A stretch of 23,355 nucleotides of DNA from a virus: positions 1-23,355 of IMG/VR virus record IMGVR_UViG_3300021440_000124, one strand, 5' to 3'. How positions within the stretch are numbered: the stretch's first letter is position 1; each line of letters starts with the position of its first letter. Position numbers and translations under genes: made by a program. Below the pieces are notes generated by a model, which saw nothing but the letters and a program-made list of their open reading frames with translations, made no database searches and was not told where the DNA came from. Positions 1-5,067 of the stretch are shown here, piece after piece.

Positions 1-131
1 GACACCGGAGTGCCGCGCAGCTTCTGAGGTTGCTCCCTGGGCCCCATATCGCAAGGTTACGCGGTTGGCCTGTTGCGCAGTATGCCCATTCTCGTTGACT
101 GGAAATTGGGCATAGTGTACCCATTCTGATC
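1..131 (+). promoter_or_regulatory. Leader region with operator-like repeats and a possible promoter
   Basis: No gene is supported on the + strand here. An 8-bp perfect inverted repeat (TATGCCCA at 81-88, TGGGCATA at 107-114) brackets a TTGACT hexamer at 95-100 that resembles a sigma70 -35 box. The octamer CCCATTCT occurs at 85-92 and again at 120-127. No convincing -10 hexamer follows at the correct spacing, so the promoter call is weak. Its position just before a small HTH gene makes an autoregulatory operator a reasonable inference. Confidence 0.3.
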
Positions 132-356
132 GTGCGTACCCTTGTTGAACAACTCCGAGACGCCTACGACAAAACCGGCTGGACGATGGATGAGCTGCTG
201 GAGCGCAGCGGCCTCGACCTCGACCGCTCGTCGCTGCGGCGAAAGCTGCTGGACGTTCGCGATCCCATCCCCATGAAGACCGAGGAGTGCGAGGCGCTCG
301 CGTCTGCACTTGAGGTCACGCTGGTCGTGTTGCCCGAAGAGGCGCGCGCGTCGTGA
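132..356 (+). CDS. Small helix-turn-helix (XRE/Cro-like) DNA-binding protein
   Basis: A 74-residue protein starting at GTG 132. Its layout fits a minimal XRE-type domain: an N-terminal helix (LVEQLRDAYDKTG), then the TMDELLERSGL segment that would form the first HTH helices, a basic SSLRRKL stretch, and a final helix (KTEECEALASALEV) typical of Cro/CI-like folds. There is room for only the DNA-binding domain. No Shine-Dalgarno sequence is obvious, and ATG 186 is a possible alternative start but would remove the first helix. It lies just downstream of operator-like repeats and upstream of the replication gene, which suits an early transcriptional regulator. Its stop nearly touches the stop of the minus-strand gene that follows. 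The fold is inferred from pattern; the DNA target is unknown. Confidence 0.65.
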   Translation: MRTLVEQLRDAYDKTGWTMDELLERSGLDLDRSSLRRKLLDVRDPIPMKTEECEALASALEVTLVVLPEEARAS

Positions 357-358
357 GG

Positions 359-691
359 TCATCTGACGCCTACGCAGCGTCCATCAACGCCGTGGTTCCC
401 GCTCTGGCACAAGGAGAGAGTTGGTTCGCATGTCGCGGCCATCTTCCCATCGTCGCCAGGGTTGAACGCGCAGAACGCGATGAACTGTCGAGTGCACTCC
501 TTCGGATAAGCCTTCAACTGCCCGAAGAAAGTACGGCAGTCGTCCTCGGAGCGGGTGCAATAGAGATCGTTGCACCACCACTCAGGCGCGCTCGCTTTCT
601 CGAGTGCTGCGAGGCGTCTCTCCACGCTCGCATCGGTCTTCGTTCCGCCGCTGCACGCCGCAACGGCCACCAACAGAATTATCACCCGCAT
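359..691 (-). CDS. Cys-rich lipoprotein, probable moron
   Basis: A 110-residue minus-strand protein in an otherwise + strand region. The N-terminus is a short classical lipoprotein signal: MR, a hydrophobic run (VIILLVAV), and lipobox VAAC with the lipidated cysteine at residue 13. A heptad-like helix (ERRLAALEKA) follows, then eight more cysteines at 40, 45, 52, 66, 74, 88, 95 and 106, enough for four disulfides in the periplasm or at the cell surface. WWC-type starts with spaced cysteines are, from memory, common in myxobacterial secreted proteins; this was not searched. The reverse orientation between regulator and replication genes suits an independently expressed moron, for example for superinfection exclusion, but no function is shown. 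A + strand ORF (353-742) covers the same DNA; the lipobox and cysteine pattern favour the minus strand. Confidence 0.68.
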   Translation of the reverse strand: MRVIILLVAVAACSGGTKTDASVERRLAALEKASAPEWWCNDLYCTRSEDDCRTFFGQLKAYPKECTRQFIAFCAFNPGDDGKMAATCEPTLSLCQSGNHGVDGRCVGVR

Positions 692-726
692 GTTGGAACG
701 GTAAGTCCCAGCGCCGGGTGCGGTCT

Positions 727-731
727 AGGAG
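727..731 (+). promoter_or_regulatory. Shine-Dalgarno AGGAG that sets the start of the replication gene
   Basis: AGGAG lies 7 nt before GTG 739. The reading frame stays open upstream to 604, but no comparable ribosome binding site precedes that upstream start, and the upstream part would overlap the lipoprotein gene. This site therefore supports GTG 739. Confidence 0.6.
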
Positions 732-738
732 TTTCACT

Positions 739-1722
739 GTGAGTCGCGTCAACCTGGATGGGAAGATCTGGAACGAACCGCGCGCGAAACGTCTGGCTAG
801 ACGCTACGGGTGGTCGATGCGCGAGGTCGTCGGGACCCTCGCGGCGATCTGGGACGTGGCCTACAACGCACGCTCGGCGGTTGTGTCGATCGCTGACATC
901 GACACCGCTGCGGAGACCGACGGCTTTGCGCAGAGCATGGTTGCAGAGAGCCTTGCTGACGTCATCGAAGGCGACATGTTGTGTGTTCGCCTGCGTGGAG
1001 TAACGGAGCGCATCCAGTTCCTAATCCAGCAGGCGGAAAGGGGAAAGCGCGGAGGTGAAGCGAAGGCTAAGCCAACGCCAAGCAAGCGCCAAGCGAACGC
1101 TAAGCGAACGCTAAGCCTATCTCCTTCTCCTTCTCCTTCTCCTTCTCCTTCTCCTTCTCTGTCTCTTCCTCCGGCTCTGGATCAGGATCAGATCTCAGAG
1201 AAGAATTCCGCTGCGCCTTCGGCTGGCGGGATGGTTGGGTTGGAATCTGCCATCCAGCGCAACCAGGGTGACGTCGGCCTCGCGCGCGCTAAGAAGCGCA
1301 AGCCCAGCGAGCTGACCCCGGAAGAGCAGGCCACGGCACGCGTGGTGCTGGACAAGCTCGGCAGCTACAACGGCGTGCGCTACAGCGGCACGGCTGAGCA
1401 CACGCGGCTGATCGTTCGCCACCTGCGCGAAGGCATCACCGAGCGCGACCTGCGCATGGTCATCGGCTACTGCTGCTTCGAGCTCGGCTGGCTCGAGAAG
1501 CCGGACATGTTCAAGTACCTGCGGCCTGAGACGCTGTTCGGCGCGCAGACGCTGAGCAAGTACCTCGACCCGGCGCGCACCTGGTTCGCGAAGCTGCCAC
1601 AGGACCAACCCTCGTCGAGCGCACAGGGAGCGCCGTCGGAGGATCGAATAGCCCGAGCGCTGACGTTCACGGGACCCGAGTGGGAAGAGCCGGCCTGGAT
1701 GGCCGCGGGAGGTGATGCGTGA
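739..1722 (+). CDS. Phage replisome organizer / replication initiator-like protein
   Basis: A 327-residue protein from GTG 739. The N-terminal part (about 1-100, with RLARRYGWSMREVVGTLAAIW) looks like the winged-helix region of phage replisome organizers. A basic and low-complexity linker follows (about 107-145), including six Ser-Pro repeats. The C-terminal part (about 192-286) carries the hallmark of the conserved phage C-terminal domain family seen in replisome organizers: a Leu/Trp-rich helix, then YLRPETLFG at 260-268 and a KYLDPARTWF segment. Such proteins bind the phage origin and help load the host helicase. The linker-coding DNA holds five 11-bp tandem repeats and a pyrimidine tract, an arrangement like the lambda O gene with its internal origin. 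The next gene starts at an overlapping GTGA. No helicase or loader was recognised nearby, so dependence on host helicase is inferred. Confidence 0.75.
   Translation: MSRVNLDGKIWNEPRAKRLARRYGWSMREVVGTLAAIWDVAYNARSAVVSIADIDTAAETDGFAQSMVAESLADVIEGDMLCVRLRGVTERIQFLIQQAERGKRGGEAKAKPTPSKRQANAKRTLSLSPSPSPSPSPSPSLSLPPALDQDQISEKNSAAPSAGGMVGLESAIQRNQGDVGLARAKKRKPSELTPEEQATARVVLDKLGSYNGVRYSGTAEHTRLIVRHLREGITERDLRMVIGYCCFELGWLEKPDMFKYLRPETLFGAQTLSKYLDPARTWFAKLPQDQPSSSAQGAPSEDRIARALTFTGPEWEEPAWMAAGGDA
1058..1112. repeat. Five tandem 11-bp repeats (iteron-like), putative replication origin
   Basis: Five consecutive units with no gap: AAGCGAAGGCT (1058), AAGCCAACGCC (1069), AAGCAAGCGCC (1080), AAGCGAACGCT (1091) and AAGCGAACGCT (1102), then a partial AAGCC at 1113. 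Units 4 and 5 are identical and contain the inverted arms AGCG-AA-CGCT. Eleven is not a multiple of three, so the repeat runs through all frames and does not give a repeated peptide. This argues for constraint, or recent expansion, at the DNA level. Location inside an initiator-like gene, next to a pyrimidine tract, suggests initiator binding sites spaced about one helical turn apart. Confidence 0.7.
1120..1160 (+). repeat. Hexanucleotide (TCTCCT) repeat, 41-nt pure pyrimidine tract
   Basis: Six complete TCTCCT copies (1120-1155) plus TCTCT make an uninterrupted 41-nt pyrimidine run, followed after one G by another pyrimidine stretch to 1172. It encodes Ser-Pro repeats in the linker of the initiator-like protein. 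The hexamer preserves the reading frame, so copy-number changes would alter linker length only. It lies 7 nt after the last 11-bp repeat, where a duplex-unwinding element would sit in a lambda-type origin. It is not AT-rich, so the unwinding role is inference. Confidence 0.65.
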
Positions 1723-2243
1723 GTTTCGACGACGAAGACCCCGAGGTGCGTGCCGATGCGATGGCGCGACGGTACCCGGACACGAGCGGGCGTGAGTGCA
1801 TGTCCGAAGAGGCTTTCGCGACGGCCATCCGCCGGACGGCCACACCCAACGTGATCGGCGTCGTGCCGTGTCGAGCTCGCTGCGGCGCGGTCGTCGACTG
1901 GACCGACGAGGCCGATCACGCCTTCGACACGTGGAACCGGCACCTGCTGGCCAAGCGCGAGGCACCGCTGGACAAGACCCGCATCGCGTTCTGTCCGTCG
2001 TGTCAGCGCAAGGGCATGACCATGCGCGCCGAGCAGAACCGCAAGCAGGTCGACCGCCCGGCCGAGCTCATCCGCGAGCTCAAGGACGAACAACCGCCGA
2101 GTCCGACCCGTGAGCGCGAGCTGCTCGAGGCCATCAAGGCGCTGAATCACCCCGACGTGGACGGGCTTATCCAGGCCGTGCGCGAGAAGCGCGCGAAGCA
2201 ACCCGTCGGCAAGCGCATGAGAAGCGGGGAGTTGCTGCGATGA
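1719..2243 (+). CDS. Zinc-ribbon-like protein of unknown function
   Basis: A 174-residue protein whose GTG start overlaps the stop of the replication gene (GTGA), so translation is probably coupled. Two cysteine pairs, C51-x3-C55 and C92-x2-C95 (FCPSC), could bind one zinc ion. The C-terminal half is charged and helical, with RELKDEQPPSPTRERELLEAIKAL and a very basic tail. The position directly after an initiator-like gene is where many phages put a helicase loader, but no P-loop or DnaC-like motif is visible. A nucleic-acid-binding accessory role in replication is possible. No family was recognised. Confidence 0.6.
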   Translation: MSFDDEDPEVRADAMARRYPDTSGRECMSEEAFATAIRRTATPNVIGVVPCRARCGAVVDWTDEADHAFDTWNRHLLAKREAPLDKTRIAFCPSCQRKGMTMRAEQNRKQVDRPAELIRELKDEQPPSPTRERELLEAIKALNHPDVDGLIQAVREKRAKQPVGKRMRSGELLR

Positions 2244-2425
2244 GCGAGCACGACGAGAAACACTGCACCGTCCACTGCGACGCCGATGGTTGTTCGGCGC
2301 GCATCTACACCAACCGCGACATCACCGAGGAGCAAGCCGCCGAGATGGCGACTGCTGCCGGGTGGGAGAGCACGAAAGGAACCGCGCGATGGCATCACCA
2401 CTGCCGACGTCACAAGACGCAATAA
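2240..2425 (+). CDS. Small zinc-finger-like protein
   Basis: A 61-residue protein starting at ATG 2240 in an ATGA overlap with the previous stop. Cysteines at 9, 13 and 18 and a C-terminal HHHCRRH cluster (52-58) flank a helix (TEEQAAEMATAAGWE). This resembles the short zinc-binding proteins often seen in phages of high-GC bacteria, where CxxxxC, an AAGW helix and a closing His/Cys pair recur. It probably binds one zinc and may bind nucleic acid or a protein partner. Specific function unknown. Confidence 0.6.
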   Translation: MSEHDEKHCTVHCDADGCSARIYTNRDITEEQAAEMATAAGWESTKGTARWHHHCRRHKTQ

Positions 2426-2586
2426 TCCCACTGCCGCTCCTGTGGCGGCTCCTGGCTGAAGCACACAAGGGCGTGCGCCGCAGCGGTTCAACCGAGGCGG
2501 ATACCTGGGCGTATCAGCGGCGTGTGCACGTCAGGTTCAACGCACTGCTGCGCGAGCGGGGCATCACGTTCGAGGGGTTCCGATGA
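2389..2586 (+). CDS. Hypothetical small basic protein
   Basis: A 65-residue protein. ATG 2389 is chosen over an upstream in-frame start at 2290 because GAAAGGA (2374-2380) lies at a suitable distance, while the earlier start would overlap the preceding gene almost entirely. It overlaps that gene by 37 nt. The sequence is helical and basic (LLWRLLAEAHKGVRRSG, YQRRVHVRFNALLRERG). No family was recognised. It ends in an ATGA overlap with the next gene, placing it in the same coupled series. Confidence 0.5.
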   Translation: MASPLPTSQDAIIPLPLLWRLLAEAHKGVRRSGSTEADTWAYQRRVHVRFNALLRERGITFEGFR

Positions 2587-2810
2587 CCCGGCGTGTACAC
2601 CGCGACGACACCCCGGACGTGGCTCAGCTGCGCGCCAGGCTGGACAGGGCATGCATCACGGTCGCTACGGTGTTGGACGGCGGCGAGCGCGACCCGACCT
2701 GGGGCGAGTCACAGGAGCTCGAATCGGCGGCCATCGAGTTGGGCAGGGCGCTGCAGCAGAAGCCGCGCAGGTCCACGGCTGACGTGTTCGTGGGGAAGGT
2801 GCTGCCGTGA
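2583..2810 (+). CDS. Hypothetical small protein
   Basis: A 75-residue protein with an ATGA overlap at its start and a GTGA overlap at its end, consistent with coupled translation in the early series. Two amphipathic helices are likely (VAQLRARLDRACITVATVL and QELESAAIELGRALQQK), separated by a short turn containing RDPTWGES. No catalytic motif, cysteine pair or signal peptide is visible, and no family was recognised. Confidence 0.5.
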   Translation: MTRRVHRDDTPDVAQLRARLDRACITVATVLDGGERDPTWGESQELESAAIELGRALQQKPRRSTADVFVGKVLP

Positions 2811-2992
2811 AGTTTGTGGCGGTAAAGGTCGGACCATCGATTAGCTCACGTCTGGCGCACGTTCGCGGTTTGCCGCGCCTCGCATTCGAGCGAGCCATTT
2901 TGCGCGCGCTGGCGGCAGAGCAGGCCCGTTTTCAGGCACGCCAGAGGGCTGAGGCCAGCCGCTACCGGAGATTCCTGGGCTGGACCTGGTAA
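2807..2992 (+). CDS. Hypothetical small basic protein, last of the early gene series
   Basis: A 61-residue, strongly basic protein starting at GTG 2807 in a GTGA overlap. It is dominated by one long Arg/Ala helix (LAFERAILRALAAEQARFQARQRAEASRYRR is the region at about 26-55) and ends in a Trp-rich tail (LGWTW). No family was recognised. Its stop is followed at once by a short hairpin and the largest gap in this part of the window. Confidence 0.5.
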   Translation: MKFVAVKVGPSISSRLAHVRGLPRLAFERAILRALAAEQARFQARQRAEASRYRRFLGWTW

Positions 2993-3058
2993 GTCCGGCG
3001 TTCGGACAGTGTGCAGTTGTGCAGTCTGAACAGTAATGCAGAGTGGTGGAGTGTCAGT
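2993..3058. promoter_or_regulatory. Module-boundary gap with hairpin and CAGT repeat cluster
   Basis: A 5-bp stem (GTCCG 2993-2997, CGGAC 3003-3007) starts at the first base after a stop codon. CAGT then occurs at 3007, 3014, 3022, 3031 and 3055, with CAGA at 3039. An 8-bp unit TGTGCAGT is tandemly duplicated at 3010-3025. The hairpin lacks a T-run, so it is not a convincing terminator. The cluster could be a protein-binding site for transcription or packaging. No strong promoter hexamers were found. Confidence 0.35.
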
Positions 3059-3081
3059 GTGATCTGATATGGCGACTGGAC

Positions 3082-3495
3082 ATGGGCACCAGGGAAGCGC
3101 CAAGCGGGGCGGGGGTCGCCACGGTCGCGGAGTGGCTCCGCAGTGAGCACGGCAAGCACTGCAGCCTGCTGACGCAGCTACGCGACCGCCTGTCGCAGAC
3201 CATCGCCTCGGACATCACCGAGGGCGGCGTCCCATCTCGCGATTGGTGCCGTGCCTACGGGCGCTACCAGACCGGGCTGACCGCGTACATGACCGAAGAG
3301 CGCGAGCGCGTGAAGCTGTCGCTGCTCGCAGGGAAGCAGGGCGACCAGCCGCTCACCGATGACGAGTACCAGGCGGGGCTTGAGCAGCTTGCTCTGGAGA
3401 GTCTCGGCGAGGCCAGCGACGTCGAGCTCAAGGCCGAGATCCAGCGGCGCGGCCTCAAGGTCGTCGTGGTTGACGAGGAAGGCGAGGACGAGTGA
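3082..3495 (+). CDS. Hypothetical protein, possible small terminase-position gene
   Basis: A 137-residue protein from ATG 3082; GTG 3043 is an in-frame alternative that would add MVECQCDLIWRLD, and neither start has a strong ribosome binding site. The protein is mainly helical (AEWLRSEHGKHCSLLTQLRDRL, then YMTEERERVKLSLLAGKQ) and ends in a very acidic tail (VVVDEEGEDE). It opens the gene block that leads to TerL and lies just after a repeat cluster, the place where a small terminase subunit often sits, but no clear helix-turn-helix is visible. That role is only a positional guess. It overlaps the next gene by GTGA. Confidence 0.5.
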   Translation: MGTREAPSGAGVATVAEWLRSEHGKHCSLLTQLRDRLSQTIASDITEGGVPSRDWCRAYGRYQTGLTAYMTEERERVKLSLLAGKQGDQPLTDDEYQAGLEQLALESLGEASDVELKAEIQRRGLKVVVVDEEGEDE

Positions 3496-3926
3496 TCCGC
3501 GGCCCGCGTCAGTCCGACCAGAACTACATCGCATCGACCTGGGTGCGGTCGCTGGCTGGCGTCGCCAACCGTCGCCTGGGGCGTCGCGGCGGTGAGATTG
3601 GCATCGCCGTCGACCAGGTGCTTGACCGCGGCGACACACGTGCGCTGATTCGGCACCAGGCCGGCAACCGGGACCACATCCTCGGCTATGTCGTGTTCGT
3701 CGAGGGCGCAGGCGTGCCGGTGGTTCACTATATCTACGTCAGACAGGACTACCGCGGACGCGGCCTGGCGACGCAGCTCCTACGCGAAGCGGGCGTCACG
3801 AGTGACAGCAGCGTCGTGTGCACGTCGCTCGGACCTGACTCGGCGCGCATTCGTAGCCGGTACCAGGGAGCGGTGTACATGCCGCTGGATGAGTTTCTGC
3901 AGCCACCGAAGGGAATCAGACCATGA
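3492..3926 (+). CDS. GNAT-family N-acetyltransferase
   Basis: A 144-residue protein from GTG 3492 (GTGA overlap). The GNAT fold is shown by a beta strand VVHYIYV (78-84) leading into the acetyl-CoA pyrophosphate loop Q85-D-Y-R-G-R-G-L-A (85-93) and helix TQLLREAG, the classical motif A. An N-terminal helix with NYIASTWVRS matches phage GNATs that begin similarly, from memory. It transfers an acetyl group from acetyl-CoA to an amine on a protein or small molecule. The substrate cannot be deduced; a host protein or a phage virion protein are both possible. The gene is coupled to the GroES-like gene by an ATGA overlap, so both would be made together. Confidence 0.8.
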   Translation: MIRGPRQSDQNYIASTWVRSLAGVANRRLGRRGGEIGIAVDQVLDRGDTRALIRHQAGNRDHILGYVVFVEGAGVPVVHYIYVRQDYRGRGLATQLLREAGVTSDSSVVCTSLGPDSARIRSRYQGAVYMPLDEFLQPPKGIRP

Positions 3927-4297
3927 ATCAGACTGCCAATGTCGAGATGCTTTACGATAGGTTGCTCGTGCGCGTCGTGGGCGAGTCCAACCGCACCAAG
4001 TCCGGCTTGTTCATCCCGGACATGGCCGTGCAGAACACGCCGTACCTGCGCGCCGAGGTCATCGAAGTCGGCCACGGTCGCGTTGCGATGAGCGGCGAGG
4101 TGGTGCCGCTGCGCGTGAAGGCGGGTGACGTCGTGGTCTTCTTCCGTGTCAGCGGCGGTGAGCAGCTCGTGTTCCCGTCGGACACCGGCGAAGACCTGCT
4201 CATCATCCGCGAGAACCACGTAGCGATGATTCTGCGGGACTTGCCCAAGGACACCGGCCTCGTCAACCAGGACGGCGCTGCCGTGGTCGTGCAGTGA
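3923..4297 (+). CDS. GroES-like co-chaperonin (Cpn10)
   Basis: A 124-residue protein, slightly longer than the usual 95-100 for GroES. The order of Cpn10 elements is clear: LYDRLLVRVV (10-19) as first strand, a mobile-loop region (about 20-37) with SGLFIP in place of the usual GGI(V/L)L, then AEVIEVGHGRV (44-54), VPLRVKAGDVVVF (61-73), and EDLLIIRENHVAMIL (90-104). It should form a heptameric lid on a GroEL-type chaperonin, here presumably the host's, since no GroEL is present in the window. By analogy with T4 gp31 it may adapt the host chamber for folding the phage capsid protein. The C-terminal extension (DLPKDTGLVNQDGAAVVVQ) after the last strand is extra to the family. Confidence 0.88.
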   Translation: MNQTANVEMLYDRLLVRVVGESNRTKSGLFIPDMAVQNTPYLRAEVIEVGHGRVAMSGEVVPLRVKAGDVVVFFRVSGGEQLVFPSDTGEDLLIIRENHVAMILRDLPKDTGLVNQDGAAVVVQ

Positions 4298-4440
4298 CTG
4301 ACACCTGCTCATGGTGCGGCCTGCGTGCCGCGACTCGCGTCCTGTTCAACTCACCGACGTGTGACACATGCGGCGACGCTGACCGCCGCTTCCGCGCTTA
4401 CCAGTACCTGCAGCGGCTCAAGCGGGCCGCGGGAGAGTAG
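4294..4440 (+). CDS. 48-residue zinc-ribbon-like protein
   Basis: A very small gene starting at GTG 4294 in a GTGA overlap with the GroES-like gene and ending at TAG 4438-4440. The protein has two Cys-x2-Cys knuckles, CSWC (5-8) and CDTC (23-26), followed by a basic helix (RRFRAYQYLQRLKRA). This is the form of a minimal treble-clef or zinc-ribbon domain and would bind one zinc. The coupling, stop position and knuckle spacing support a real gene despite its size. Function unknown. Confidence 0.6.
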   Translation: MTDTCSWCGLRAATRVLFNSPTCDTCGDADRRFRAYQYLQRLKRAAGE

Positions 4441-4442
4441 CC

Positions 4443-4682
4443 ATGCTCGTATCCGTGACGTTCCTAACCCCCATCGTTGCCGAGCCCTGGCCCGGCGGAA
4501 CCAACCACTGGAGCGTGAAGAGCGACGGCGAGCGCGGTGTCGAATGTGTCGACAAGGGCACGCACATGCTCGTGATGTGGACGAGCAAGAGCGACGTGTG
4601 GAAGGGGCGTAAGTGCCGCGTCAAGGTGCCGCTCACCAACATCGCGCAGACCTTCGAGGTAGACGACGCGGAGAAGCCATGA
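4443..4682 (+). CDS. Hypothetical protein
   Basis: A 79-residue protein from ATG 4443, with GGGAGAG just upstream. It is rich in beta structure: MLVSVTFLTP, HMLVMWTSKSD and KCRVKVPLTNIAQTFEV. The final segment, a strand followed by a PLTNI turn and an FEV strand, resembles small phage proteins of unknown function found near packaging genes. No catalytic motif is seen. It ends in an ATGA overlap with the next gene. Confidence 0.55.
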   Translation: MLVSVTFLTPIVAEPWPGGTNHWSVKSDGERGVECVDKGTHMLVMWTSKSDVWKGRKCRVKVPLTNIAQTFEVDDAEKP

Positions 4683-4864
4683 TCGACCCCGAGGACCGCC
4701 GGGGCGGCATCAGTGACGTACTGCTCAGCGGCGAGCAGGCCGAGGCCTATCGCGAGTACGTCGACGCCAGCAAGCAGCTTGAAGGGCTGTTCAAGGCGTA
4801 CAACATCGCGAAGGAGCGACACCAGGTCGCGCTTGCCAAGCTGACGAAGTTGGCAGCACAGTGA
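4679..4864 (+). CDS. Hypothetical helical protein
   Basis: A 61-residue protein from ATG 4679, chosen because it overlaps the previous stop as ATGA; the frame stays open further upstream but inside the previous gene. It is almost entirely helical after residue 17 (EQAEAYREYVDASKQLEGLF, then KERHQVALAKLTKLAAQ) and could form a coiled-coil dimer. No family was recognised. It ends in a GTGA overlap. Confidence 0.55.
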   Translation: MIDPEDRRGGISDVLLSGEQAEAYREYVDASKQLEGLFKAYNIAKERHQVALAKLTKLAAQ

Positions 4865-5067
4865 GAGTCATGTGGGGGCTGTGGACATTCGCAGAAGTGG
4901 ATGGCGGCGCCCGCATCGTCGAGCGCGTGGTAAGCCTGTTCGCGTCAAGGGAAACCGCAGTGAAGGCAGCAGCAGACCAGATGCTCTCGGAAATCAGCGA
5001 TGAGAACATGAACCCGCGAGATCGTATGCGGCTGTTCGTGCGCGAAATCTCGGTCCACGAGGACTAA
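4861..5067 (+). CDS. Hypothetical protein upstream of terminase
   Basis: A 68-residue protein from GTG 4861 (GTGA overlap). It begins with beta-type sequence (MWGLWTFAEVDGG, RIVERVVSLFAS) and continues as a helix (ETAVKAAADQMLSEIS). Its stop TAA shares a base with the ATG of the terminase gene (TAATG), so terminase translation is probably coupled to it. No family was recognised; it is too short for a typical small terminase. Confidence 0.55.
   Translation: MRVMWGLWTFAEVDGGARIVERVVSLFASRETAVKAAADQMLSEISDENMNPRDRMRLFVREISVHED

Noticed and set aside
57-362. Minus-strand frame of 101 codons opposite the HTH gene
   Set aside because: It mirrors the HTH gene, has no domain pattern, and runs into the leader repeats; a shadow is more likely.
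604-738. Upstream extension of the replication gene
   Set aside because: In frame, but it overlaps the lipoprotein gene, has no ribosome binding site, and AGGAG sits correctly before GTG 739.
353-742. A + strand frame of 129 codons with GTGA overlaps at both ends, opposite the lipoprotein gene
   Set aside because: The overlaps made it tempting, but the protein has no recognisable pattern and its third codon positions look less GC-rich than the minus frame, which has a clear lipobox and ordered cysteines. It could still be real if the minus frame is not conserved.
1058-1112. CRISPR array
   Set aside because: The 11-bp units are contiguous with no spacers.
1120-1160. Phase-variation switch by repeat slippage
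   Set aside because: The repeat unit is 6 nt, so copy-number changes keep the frame; on/off switching is not expected.
2993-3007. Rho-independent terminator after the early genes
   Set aside because: The stem is only 5 bp and no T-run follows.
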